Positions 1 to 6,747 are shown, counted from the stretch's first letter. The stretch is 7,624 nucleotides of DNA from Nitrososphaeraceae archaeon (GCA_025449515.1 JANWJI010000121.1:1-7624); one strand, 5' to 3'. A program made the numbers and translations. The notes: generated by a model from the letters alone, not told the origin.

Positions 1-1
1 A

Positions 2-64
2 GAATTAATAGAGAAGAATAAACACAAAGGAGAAATGCCGATGATTTGCAAGATCGGTAATTAA
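2..64 (+). CDS. Possible C-terminal tail of a plus-strand gene cut by the window edge
   Basis: One plus-strand frame is open from the first bases to a TAA at 62-64 and would give a 20-residue tail (ELIEKNKHKG followed by EMPMICKIGN). The charged, mixed composition is compatible with the end of a real protein, and the frame would converge on the secreted-protein gene that ends at 106. Twenty open codons are too few to prove coding in AT-rich DNA, and no family can be named. Alternatively this is plain intergenic sequence. Confidence 0.25.
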   Translation, partial: ELIEKNKHKGEMPMICKIGN

Positions 65-105
65 TCTGAATAGTACCATATATCTTAACTCGATATTTGA
101 TTGCC

Positions 106-825
106 TTACAATGAAGTTGTCGTGTTCCTAGATGGTTCACCCCCTGTTGGATTTATCTCGTTTAATCCAATGACAATGCTACTTGTATTAAGGAGCACTT
201 GCCTAACGCTCGTAGGATTATACAATACAATGTCAGTGATTATATCCGTTGAATTTTTATCCTGGGTGAGTTCATTCTCATTTTTCGGGGGAATGTCGAG
301 ATAATACAGGCACATGTACCCAGGCTTTGACAGCTGCTCTATCACCTTTAAGGTTGATGGTTTCAGGACTGGGATCTTTCCAGTGAATATTCTAAGGACT
401 GGTTTAGAATCAGTATCGCATGGAAGTTTGGCTGTCAGATGGCCATTCGTGATTTTATAAGGCAAACTATCGTAAATATGGATATAATCCTTCGGGGGTA
501 AGATTTGATTTGAAAGCAGAATGGTGGCGGAGTCTCCGACTAAATTCTCTGCGTATTGGGTGCTATTTGGGTTTGTATTCTTTGTAGTATTGTTGTTATT
601 CTTAACTTCGCCAAATACTGACGCCATTAATGATTTAGGAGAAACTAACGAATCTAGCGTTGATTGACCCGACTTGCTGCTTGTTTCTCCAGCCGGTCCG
701 TTTGATATGCCAGTGATCTGGGCTCGAGCATTATTGTAAAACAGCATATGAGGAACTATCGAAAGAAACAGGATTTGGAATATGAAAGACATTTTCAAAT
801 AATAAAAGTTTCTCCGCTTATTCAT
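106..825 (-). CDS. Secreted Asn/Ser/Thr-rich protein of unknown function
   Basis: The 239-residue product starts with a basic stretch (MNKRRNFYYLK), a hydrophobic segment at about 12-30, and an ARA-Q motif at 33-36 that looks like a signal peptidase I site, so export is likely. Residues 40-95 are a low-complexity Ser/Asn/Thr linker. After this comes a folded-looking domain (about 97-225) with two cysteines, C136 and C172, that could form a disulfide. Six N-X-S/T sequons are visible (N78, N79, N87, N191, N213, N234), fitting a glycosylated surface protein. No membrane anchor follows the signal, so it is probably released or bound to the S-layer. I do not recognise a named family, though similar short secreted proteins seem common in soil Nitrososphaeria. 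The ATG at 825 is preceded by a TATA-like box. A second ATG at 792 (residue 12) would shorten the basic N-region. Confidence 0.85.
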   Translation of the reverse strand: MNKRRNFYYLKMSFIFQILFLSIVPHMLFYNNARAQITGISNGPAGETSSKSGQSTLDSLVSPKSLMASVFGEVKNNNNTTKNTNPNSTQYAENLVGDSATILLSNQILPPKDYIHIYDSLPYKITNGHLTAKLPCDTDSKPVLRIFTGKIPVLKPSTLKVIEQLSKPGYMCLYYLDIPPKNENELTQDKNSTDIITDIVLYNPTSVRQVLLNTSSIVIGLNEINPTGGEPSRNTTTSL

Positions 826-863
826 CTCACTGGATAGTTGTGCATCCTTTAAAAAAATAATGA

Positions 864-877
864 GTTATATTTTATTG
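864..877 (-). promoter_or_regulatory. TATA-like box for the secreted-protein gene
   Basis: On the minus strand this reads CAATAAAATATAAC. Its centre is about 43 bases before the ATG at 825. With the usual archaeal spacing of about 26 bases from TATA centre to transcription start, the RNA would begin near 842 and have a leader of about 17 bases. This rests on position and AT content only. Confidence 0.4.
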
Positions 878-999
878 ATACTTCTCTCATTTACTTTCAG
901 TTGTTGCACGAATACAATAGAATTGTCTATTATGATTTGACAATATTCGCGCAGCAAGTTAGGTAATATAATAATACTGTGCTCTAGCAGCTTTTCCAT
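865..999 (-). CDS. Candidate small ORF, 44 residues, unknown function
   Basis: An ATG at 999 opens a 44-codon frame ending in TAA at 865-867. Upstream in-frame GTG codons at 1005 and 1017 could extend it to 46 or 50 residues before a TAG. The product is rich in Leu/Ile with regularly spaced charges (MEKLLEHSIIILPNLLREYC is the N-terminus), compatible with amphipathic helices, and it has one cysteine. A good TATA-like box at 1053-1065 predicts a transcript start near 1033, just upstream. No strong Shine-Dalgarno site is seen. Its stop codon overlaps the TATA-like box of the secreted-protein gene. I do not recognise a family. The stretch could instead be a long 5' leader or chance. Confidence 0.3.
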   Translation of the reverse strand: MEKLLEHSIIILPNLLREYCQIIIDNSIVFVQQLKVNERSINKI

Positions 1000-1052
1000 G
1001 GTCACGACGCGAGTCACAACCTAAAACGGCCAAAACTATTAGAGAGCTGGAA

Positions 1053-1065
1053 GATATAAAAATAT
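1053..1065 (-). promoter_or_regulatory. TATA-like box upstream of the candidate small ORF
   Basis: The minus strand reads ATATTTTTATATC, one of the most TATA-like stretches in the window. It would start RNA near 1033, just before the GTG/ATG starts of the 865-999 ORF. The same T-run could alternatively serve as a U-rich termination signal for the HD-hydrolase gene that ends at 1129. Confidence 0.35.
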
Positions 1066-1128
1066 CCCTACGTCATAACGCAGACAAATTAAATATTCTT
1101 CCCCTACAATTCAGTCGAATCAGCCATT

Positions 1129-1740
1129 TCACTTCAATTCATAGAGTGCAACAGATAATTTCAACACCATTTTTTCGTTGGTATTTTCTGCTATAGGAAT
1201 CAAATATTTTAGCGTCTCTTCCTTGTATCTATTCATTTGATATTTGTGGAATGTACTTTTAAGTGATCTAATATTATCTAATCGGTCAGCCAGTTTAATG
1301 TATCTAATAAACTTTGATCCATTTGCGATTCCTTCAAAATACTTATCCAGGGTGTCTACTTTAGTCTTGTCGGAATCGTGAAGGATAGGCCTAGTAACAG
1401 TCGATACTATACTACAGACATTATCACCGAATTCTGATCTGAGTATGCTTTTACAGTCTGCTTGATTGCTCGATTTTTTTTCCAAAATGTCATGCAATAA
1501 TGCAGCACAAATCAAATCGACATCGAAAAGTCCAAGCTCATCAGTCAAAATAAGTGCAACTCTTAAGGAATGATTAATATGCGGTTCGATTTTTCCGCTA
1601 TTTCGATATTGTCCAGCATGAGCCTTCATAGCCAAACTAAAAGCCCTGGTTATTTTTGTCAAATCAATAATTGAATTTTCATACGGCCTAAGTAACGTAG
1701 AAAATCCAGATCTTGTGAAATCGTTGATGTTCCACTTCAT
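1129..1740 (-). CDS. Stand-alone HD hydrolase, RelA/SpoT (ppGpp hydrolase) type
   Basis: This 203-residue protein has the layout of the hydrolase half of RelA/SpoT enzymes and of the small Mesh1/SAH proteins, and lacks a synthetase or regulatory domain. The metal-site residues are present: the HAGQYR block with H41 and R46, H57 in PHINH, the HD pair H83-D84, and D152 and N156 in KLADRLDNI. By analogy with Streptococcus RelSeq (R44, H53, H77, D78, D144, N148) it should bind Mn2+ and could remove a phosphate group from ppGpp or another nucleotide. The catalytic pair that reads ED in RelSeq (E81-D82) is E87-K88 here, so activity or substrate may differ. There is also a two-residue insertion between R46 and H57. 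The protein is probably cytosolic and monocistronic, with a TATA-like box at 1769-1780. The family is well supported; the substrate is not. Confidence 0.85.
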   Translation of the reverse strand: MKWNINDFTRSGFSTLLRPYENSIIDLTKITRAFSLAMKAHAGQYRNSGKIEPHINHSLRVALILTDELGLFDVDLICAALLHDILEKKSSNQADCKSILRSEFGDNVCSIVSTVTRPILHDSDKTKVDTLDKYFEGIANGSKFIRYIKLADRLDNIRSLKSTFHKYQMNRYKEETLKYLIPIAENTNEKMVLKLSVALYELK

Positions 1741-1768
1741 TCTTGTCTAAGCGTAGATAGCAGTCCTT

Positions 1769-1780
1769 GATATTATTCGT
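1769..1780 (-). promoter_or_regulatory. TATA-like box for the HD-hydrolase gene
   Basis: The minus strand reads ACGAATAATATC. Its centre is about 35 bases before the ATG at 1740, which would place the transcript start near 1749 with a leader under 10 bases. No Shine-Dalgarno site precedes the ATG, in keeping with a nearly leaderless message. Confidence 0.35.
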
Positions 1781-1860
1781 TATTGGAGTACCATGTTTAA
1801 TTCCAAGATTTTCCAACCAGATCGAGCGGATTTAGAACAATCACGACTAAAACAGAGCTA

Positions 1861-2631
1861 CTAAACTGGTTCAGTATAATTTGGGCGCTGATTTGAAATC
1901 TCCTTATAGCCGTCAACAAATTCATTTTTGACAAATTTGAATAGGGTTAGAAATCGAACATCGCTTGCAAGTAGAGTTCTAAAGAAATTCTTGTCGTGGT
2001 TTGTATGAGAAGATACATATTGATTCATCTGTGTATTTTCTTGAGATTTGTCTTTCCACTTCCGCGTTAACATAGTTATCCTTATTACCAATATTTTAGC
2101 GTTCCATTCCAATTCGTATTCCAAAACCATTCTTAATTTTTCCCAATTTATGGGAGTACCTGAATTTTTCATAGTCTTCAATAAGTTCAAACTAGTCCAA
2201 CAACAAAGTCTAAGGTATTGAGTTATAGAATCTGACAATTGTGGATAGAACTCTCTTATGCTGTCGGTCGTAAAATATGAAAATAATAGTGTCTTTAGAA
2301 GTATGTTATCTTGATATTTCAGTAAGAGCTGATTAGGATAATTTTGCATATTCAGAAAAATATAGAACAGGCAGCAAGTAGTCAAATCGTACGAAATCCC
2401 ATCACCTAATACGTTTCCAGACCTTCTTTCAACCAGCCCTTTTTTAATCAATGTCATTATATACGGTTCCTCATCGAAATCGAATATATCACGCTTGAGT
2501 CTGAAGTAAGAGGATATTTTTTTCCTGGAGTAGCTTGATTTTATTACCTTAATTAGTACTATCTTTTCTCTTTCTGATAATTCACTGGTACTACATTTGC
2601 TTATTTCATCCAAGTAGATCGACCAATCCAT
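1861..2631 (-). CDS. Hypothetical protein with winged-helix-like N-terminal domain
   Basis: The 256-residue product is not one I recognise. Residues about 20-95 have the pattern of a winged helix: helices at 22-32 and 36-47, then a helix running into LIKKGLVERR (61-70), a short wing, and the Y-x-LT motif at 81-84 that often closes the wing in MarR/ArsR/PadR-like regulators. Residues 95-190 are mostly helical and hydrophobic without a clear membrane segment, and include C143-C144. The C-terminal part (190-256) is polar and Asn/Gln-rich. A DNA-binding regulator with a helical sensing or dimerisation domain is a reasonable guess, but the whole could be a non-DNA-binding helical protein. The ATG at 2631 has a TATA-like box 39 bases upstream, and the gene is divergent from the isochorismatase-like gene. 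Confidence 0.75.
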   Translation of the reverse strand: MDWSIYLDEISKCSTSELSEREKIVLIKVIKSSYSRKKISSYFRLKRDIFDFDEEPYIMTLIKKGLVERRSGNVLGDGISYDLTTCCLFYIFLNMQNYPNQLLLKYQDNILLKTLLFSYFTTDSIREFYPQLSDSITQYLRLCCWTSLNLLKTMKNSGTPINWEKLRMVLEYELEWNAKILVIRITMLTRKWKDKSQENTQMNQYVSSHTNHDKNFFRTLLASDVRFLTLFKFVKNEFVDGYKEISNQRPNYTEPV

Positions 2632-2946
2632 GTCTTACGTCCACTATAATGTTGAATGCAAAGCTGTTTATATTAAGCCCTCGGAATTCAATGATGTTGG
2701 AAGCATATTATTATTATATACAATAACAAGTCTTTATAACGACGCAAGAACATAGTAAAGTGTAGGTTAATTTATTCTACCTTGAAAGATGGAATTGGAA
2801 ATGATATAGAAAAATTCTGACTGGATTGCGAGGATGAACGTTACTGTCGTACGAGTATGATTACGTACTACTTGAGTCGCTTTGATTTATCCATCGATCT
2901 TCCGCTACATTTGCAATCGACTTGACTCATACCATATACAGTATAA
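2632..2946. other. Divergent intergenic region with promoters in both directions
   Basis: About 315 AT-rich bases separate two genes that point away from each other. One TATA-like box faces left near 2670 and one faces right at 2942-2947. A short (TAT)n run lies near 2706-2720 and a small imperfect inverted repeat, GTACG at 2848-2852 against CGTAC at 2863-2867, lies in between. No ORF longer than about 25 codons looks coding. I see no RNA gene. Confidence 0.6.
2667..2676 (-). promoter_or_regulatory. TATA-like box for the 256-residue hypothetical gene
   Basis: The minus strand reads TTAATATAAA. The centre is about 40 bases before the ATG at 2631, predicting a transcript start near 2645 and a leader of about 13 bases. 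It is one of the better TATA matches among the left-hand genes. Confidence 0.45.
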
Positions 2947-2947
2947 A
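2942..2947 (+). promoter_or_regulatory. TATA-like box for the isochorismatase-like gene
   Basis: TATAAA lies here, overlapping the first base of the upstream ATG at 2947. A transcript start about 26 bases downstream falls at 2970-2972, immediately before the ATG at 2974. This favours a leaderless message starting at the second ATG and makes the first ATG part of the promoter. Confidence 0.5.
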
Positions 2948-2973
2948 TGAAGGTCTTGATAATATGCTGGTCT

Positions 2974-3636
2974 ATGAAATTGAGGACGTATAAAGTGAAC
3001 CCAGCTTTAATCGTAATTGATGTTCAGAACGGATTTGTTAGCAAGGGTGGCTCCTACGATCTATTGGGTTTGGATACTGCCAATTACAGGGCTGTTATTG
3101 CCACCATCCGCAAGCTTATAGAAGTATGTAGAAGATATGGACTTCCAATATTTTATACTCAAGCAGTTCGAGAATCATCTGGCATCGATCTTCTTACAAA
3201 AACCCATAAAATATTGCCAAAATCTAGAGAGGAAAGAATAAAGAAACGACCAATTTGTGTGAGAGGTAGTTGGGATGCAGAAATAGTAGACGAAATAAAA
3301 CCAACGCAAGCAGATCATATCGTACTCAAAAGAAGGGATTCTGCCTTCCATGACACAGAAATTGCTGTGTGGCTGAGGAGTTTAAGCGTAAATACAATCA
3401 TTTTCTGTGGAATTGATACATCGATCTGCGTGGAAACATCACTTAGGGATGCGTTTAATATAGGATATGATGTAGTCCTAATTTCGGATGCAACTGCCTC
3501 TAGTAACGAAAAGCATTATGAATCTACGTTAGAAAATGTAAGAGGTTACTATGGGCTTGTTATGGATCTGTCAGAATTCTCAAATCATCTAGACTCGAGT
3601 AATTCCGCTGCAAGTAACGATAGAAGGAAAATTTAG
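2974..3636 (+). CDS. Isochorismatase-family cysteine hydrolase
   Basis: With the start chosen here the product has 220 residues. It carries the family triad: D16 in ALIVIDVQNGF, K119 in VLKRRDSAF, and the nucleophile C152 in the GIDTSICVETSLRDA block, where a non-proline cis-peptide normally lies. The His metal ligands of true nicotinamidases are absent, so an amide or carbamoyl hydrolase of another specificity, such as the N-carbamoylsarcosine amidase/biuret hydrolase branch, is more likely. The true substrate cannot be told. The last 25 residues are Ser/Asn-rich and probably disordered. The first in-frame ATG (2947) would add nine unusual residues (MKVLIICWS) and overlaps a TATAAA box, so the ATG at 2974 is preferred. 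The protein should be cytosolic. The gene stands alone on its strand and converges on top6A. Confidence 0.9.
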   Translation: MKLRTYKVNPALIVIDVQNGFVSKGGSYDLLGLDTANYRAVIATIRKLIEVCRRYGLPIFYTQAVRESSGIDLLTKTHKILPKSREERIKKRPICVRGSWDAEIVDEIKPTQADHIVLKRRDSAFHDTEIAVWLRSLSVNTIIFCGIDTSICVETSLRDAFNIGYDVVLISDATASSNEKHYESTLENVRGYYGLVMDLSEFSNHLDSSNSAASNDRRKI

Positions 3637-3645
3637 GCAGGACTC

Positions 3646-3650
3646 AAAAA
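3646..3650 (-). terminator. Possible T-tract terminator for top6A
   Basis: Just after the top6A stop codon the minus strand reads ATATTTTTG, giving a five-T run nine bases downstream. Archaeal termination commonly uses U-rich tracts without a hairpin. The run sits in the 22-base gap before the convergent gene, so read-through would produce RNA antisense to that gene. A run this short is weak evidence. Confidence 0.25.
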
Positions 3651-3658
3651 TATACGAA

Positions 3659-4765
3659 TCAAATTACACCTGACTCGCGAAGCTTTTGAGGCAAATATGT
3701 CTCTGCCAAATAGCGAAATCCATGCTTGAAGAAAGCATCCAATTCGCATTTTTCTTTTCGTTGAATGAATAGGTTTAGCTCCTTTTGCCACTTCCTATCC
3801 TTAAGCCATGGTTTTCTCTTCATATCAGTGGCCCGATTTAGATCTTCATCAGAAGCAGTTAACCTTGCCACCTCAGGAATATTGTAGTCATAGATATCTG
3901 AAAACATCATACCCAACACCTTAGCGTCGGGAGTTACCAGCCTTTCGCTATCGTAACTCAAAGATTCGCTTCCAATTTTATACCTTAATGCAATCCCGAG
4001 GCCCCATGGATCAGCATCTGCAAAGATCACGACAGGTTTTTTCCATTCTTGGTTAAGAGCCCTTACCATCATCCTGGTTGCTCTATCAGGTTCACCCGAC
4101 CCCGTCATCAATATTGCATTATATTTTTGTATAAATCCTGATTTGCGGATATTGTTAAGAACTGTGTCTTTCTCTACTACCATCACAAAGTCAGCCTTGA
4201 CGTTAACTATTTCCAAATCGCGAATATTTGTAGGGACCAATTGAGAAGTCGCTCTACTCCCTAGGTTGCAATCTATTAGATCTCCCCCCACTCGTAGAGT
4301 AATTGGCCCAGAAATCATTCCCTTCGGTTTGGAAGTAACAGCGAATTCTTCTCTGGGTACTCCTGTTATCAATTCTATGGCTTTAATAGCATCATCTGAA
4401 TTGTCTTGGGTATTCCAGAATTTTTGCTTATTTTTTTCATCGCCAATGGTGCTAAGAGTAGCATAATACATTCCTCTGATAGTGCTCTCCATCTCTTCGT
4501 CTAAGAGCTTTCTCACGGCATTTGCCATTACTATGTATTGGGAGAAAGTAGGAATCTTCTTGGTATTCTCTGGACTAATCTGTACAGTCTTGGGACCGAT
4601 GATGAGCATCCTTTTCTCCTCTGACCATATTGTATTGTCGTAGCCAACTTTTGTAATGTCCAAGACTGGCAAGACCTTCTCCGATAAGACATTCCTACTT
4701 ATGTCCGACATCATTAATTTAATCTTCTTGATGACTTCTTGGTGTCGTTTATCTCTTGCTGGCAT
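3659..4765 (-). CDS. top6A: DNA topoisomerase VI subunit A (DNA-cleaving subunit)
   Basis: This 368-residue protein is of normal length for the Spo11/Top6A family. Residues 1-150 contain the winged-helix (CAP-like) domain with the nucleophilic tyrosine in STIRGMYYATL (Y100/Y101), which attaches to the DNA 5' end. The Toprim domain follows, with the acidic metal site E198 in VVEKD and the D-x-D pair D250/D252 in FADADPWG. The loop that often reads GKG-x-PD is GSGEPD here (222-227). Two Top6A and two Top6B subunits form the type IIB enzyme that relaxes and decatenates DNA with ATP. The ATG at 4765 is the only sensible start, because an in-frame TAG lies three codons upstream. It follows top6B by 74 bases on the same strand, the usual archaeal gene order. 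Confidence 0.97.
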   Translation of the reverse strand: MPARDKRHQEVIKKIKLMMSDISRNVLSEKVLPVLDITKVGYDNTIWSEEKRMLIIGPKTVQISPENTKKIPTFSQYIVMANAVRKLLDEEMESTIRGMYYATLSTIGDEKNKQKFWNTQDNSDDAIKAIELITGVPREEFAVTSKPKGMISGPITLRVGGDLIDCNLGSRATSQLVPTNIRDLEIVNVKADFVMVVEKDTVLNNIRKSGFIQKYNAILMTGSGEPDRATRMMVRALNQEWKKPVVIFADADPWGLGIALRYKIGSESLSYDSERLVTPDAKVLGMMFSDIYDYNIPEVARLTASDEDLNRATDMKRKPWLKDRKWQKELNLFIQRKEKCELDAFFKHGFRYLAETYLPQKLRESGVI

Positions 4766-4817
4766 ATCTAACTATGAAACCCCTAGGTATTATGACCATA
4801 CAACTTATTGATTTCCA

Positions 4818-4824
4818 ATCACCT
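4818..4824 (-). promoter_or_regulatory. Shine-Dalgarno-like AGGTGAT without a start codon
   Basis: The minus strand reads AGGTGAT, a full match to the ATCACCT at the 3' end of archaeal 16S rRNA. It lies 15 bases after the top6B stop codon but 52 bases before the top6A ATG. No ATG, GTG or TTG lies at 5-10 bases beyond it. It is either chance or a ribosome standby/re-initiation site for top6A. Confidence 0.2.
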
Positions 4825-4839
4825 TTACGTGCTAAGCGG

Positions 4840-6735
4840 TTAATGCTTCCTCGCTCTCCCAGTCTTCCTTCCTCTAATATTGGATATTCTTGTATCAGTT
4901 AAACTGAAACGATTCAGCGAATTATTTCTTGATTTCGACTCATCCAATTCTCCTCTTGGGACCTTATAGTCTTTGACTTTGTGCGATGAATGAGCTGAAA
5001 TTACATTTATCTCTCCAACATGTGTCTCCACCAAGCTTGTAAATGCGTCAGAGAGTTTTTTTGCGTCTATATTAATTGATTCTGAAATTGCGTCAACGAT
5101 TAGAGGAATATAATGCTTGTAGAGGCGTAGCCTATTTTCAGCCTCCTTTATTCTAATTTCTTTGCGAATCTGGGCGCTTACCCTCTTATACAGATCAGTT
5201 AGACAAAATCGCATGTATTTTTTTAGACTTCCTTCTGATGCAATACTTTCCTTGCCTGCAGTTTTGTATGGAATTTTTGTGGAACAAATGTGGAAGAAGA
5301 TATGAATCGGGAGTAGTTCAATAGCACGATCAGACTTCATCTCAGGATTGGAAAACTGTTCCTTTACATCTTTTTTGGTTATCCCCATTTTATTAATTTC
5401 TACTTCTGATACCACTTCACGAGCTACATCTGAACCCTCATCATACAATAGTGGAATTTTGTTTGCAAATCTGTAGAGTCTAAATGAATTTATATTTCCT
5501 CCGTACGCAATACCGCATTCAACCACTGTAGCCCGATTATTTATTATACAAGTCTTAGAAGAATATGCTGTGAGTGCAGGTTTTAACACTTTGACAGACA
5601 ATTGAGAATTTGGTAGCTCATTGTGGCTATTGTTCTCCTTTTTAGTTACGATAGAATATTCTTCCATCATCCCTGCCGTCAAAATATGCTCACCAACTGG
5701 ACTTAGATGATCAGTATTTGGAGATTGGAATTTCGTTTGTCTGCAGGCATTTACTATTTTGATCAATTCGTGCTCGTCATACTTGGTTGCAACCTTTAGT
5801 TCCACCTCGGCCCTAGAAAGTATCTCCTTTGCTTTTTCGCCGGACATCTTTTGGAACGAATTACACAATATACCATGTAATGTAGTCTTTTGATTAGTAA
5901 AATTGAGAATAGCTCGTTTTAGAGTCTTAAGATCCATGTCAGAGGGATGCGGCAATACCTCACTTGAAGCATCAGGCATATTCTTCGTTCGCCGTTCAAA
6001 GATGACACTGCCTTCATTAGTGGTAAAGATTATTACAGCATAGGGATTGACTATGCTAGTTTGACTAATATAGTCATAAATTTTATTCTTCGTGATTGGA
6101 GACAATCGAGCTCGCAGCATTGCTTCAATCTTAAAGCCCGATTTCGAATTGATTGAATATTCTTCATTGTTAGTATCTCTCGATAAGACTATCGGTTTAT
6201 TAGTACCTATATCTGTTCTGAGTTCAAAATAAAACTCGTCAGCTTCATCAAGTGTTCTCGTCCAAACCTTAAGCGGATGATCCGTGTCCTTAGTAGAAAA
6301 AGCAGCAATCATTTTGAGGCCCACACCGAATAGACCACGCTGCTGTCTTTCCACATATTTACCAGAAGTTAAGAACGAGCACACCGCGACTGGCACCTTG
6401 TCTGCAGGTATGCCAACTCCGTTATCTTCACAAGTGATAATCCACATATCGTTTAATGAATCATGGATCTTTAAAGATAAGGAGATTCTCGGCAATATGT
6501 GATTGACTTCACAAGAGTCAAGAGCGTTTTCGATTAATTCCCTAACCGCCATGTATAATATGCGCTCGCCAGTAAACCCAGCCAGAGCTGAGTTGTCAAC
6601 GAAAAATTCTGATTCTGCTTTTCTATCATAGCGCACTTTACCGTTATGGGGTATCGTCCCAGCTTGCATCCTCTTAATTTGGGTAGTAATTTCTGTTCCT
6701 GAGCGCTGTTTCAAACGGATCTTATATTTCTCCAA
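4840..6735 (-). CDS. top6B: DNA topoisomerase VI subunit B (ATPase subunit)
   Basis: The maximal frame gives 631 residues. The GHKL (Bergerat) ATPase domain is clear: RELIENALD at 65-73 with the general base E66 and Mg2+ ligand N70, DNGVGIP at 104-110, and the glycine lid RGLFGVGLK at 133-141. A helix-two-turn-helix region follows (about 285-345), closed by FQSPNTDHLSPVGE, then the transducer domain, where RFANKIPLLYD (422-432) probably holds the switch lysine. ATP binding dimerises these subunits and closes the gate over DNA cut by Top6A. Residues from about 545 form a tail ending in the basic RGRKTGRARKH, beyond the roughly 530-residue Sulfolobus form. The maximal start is a TTG at 6735; TTG 6714 and ATG 6669 are alternatives, and a TATA-like box at 6748-6755 favours one of those. 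Confidence 0.97.
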   Translation of the reverse strand: MEKYKIRLKQRSGTEITTQIKRMQAGTIPHNGKVRYDRKAESEFFVDNSALAGFTGERILYMAVRELIENALDSCEVNHILPRISLSLKIHDSLNDMWIITCEDNGVGIPADKVPVAVCSFLTSGKYVERQQRGLFGVGLKMIAAFSTKDTDHPLKVWTRTLDEADEFYFELRTDIGTNKPIVLSRDTNNEEYSINSKSGFKIEAMLRARLSPITKNKIYDYISQTSIVNPYAVIIFTTNEGSVIFERRTKNMPDASSEVLPHPSDMDLKTLKRAILNFTNQKTTLHGILCNSFQKMSGEKAKEILSRAEVELKVATKYDEHELIKIVNACRQTKFQSPNTDHLSPVGEHILTAGMMEEYSIVTKKENNSHNELPNSQLSVKVLKPALTAYSSKTCIINNRATVVECGIAYGGNINSFRLYRFANKIPLLYDEGSDVAREVVSEVEINKMGITKKDVKEQFSNPEMKSDRAIELLPIHIFFHICSTKIPYKTAGKESIASEGSLKKYMRFCLTDLYKRVSAQIRKEIRIKEAENRLRLYKHYIPLIVDAISESINIDAKKLSDAFTSLVETHVGEINVISAHSSHKVKDYKVPRGELDESKSRNNSLNRFSLTDTRISNIRGRKTGRARKH

Positions 6736-6747
6736 CTTAATTTAACT

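Larger units (their letters stand above)
826..1128. other. Intergenic stretch between secreted-protein and HD-hydrolase genes
   Basis: These 303 bases hold the promoter of the secreted-protein gene, a candidate small ORF (865-999), and a TATA-like box further upstream (1053-1065). A 6-bp inverted repeat, ATTGTC at 922-927 against GACAAT at 939-944, lies inside the candidate ORF. I see no tRNA, rRNA or repeat array. Confidence 0.6.

Noticed and set aside
101..304. Plus-strand ORF of 67 codons
   Set aside because: It lies antisense to the end of the secreted-protein gene, which has far better protein features.
922..944. ATTGTC/GACAAT inverted repeat as an operator or terminator
   Set aside because: A 6-bp stem with an 11-base loop and no T-tract is common by chance in AT-rich DNA.
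961..1075. Possible tRNA or structured RNA in the GC-richer patch
   Set aside because: No T-arm motif or cloverleaf pairing could be found on either strand.
2880..2942. Minus-strand 20-codon ORF with a CKC motif
   Set aside because: It is too short and lies at the promoter of the cysteine hydrolase; there is no support beyond the motif.
2974..3636. Nicotinamidase (pncA) as the name of the cysteine hydrolase
   Set aside because: The histidine metal ligands of nicotinamidases are not present, so only the wider family is supported.
4266..4466. Plus-strand ORF of 66 codons
   Set aside because: It is a shadow of the conserved top6A frame on the opposite strand.
6284..6502. Plus-strand ORF of 72 codons
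   Set aside because: It is antisense to the ATPase motifs of top6B and has no ribosome site.
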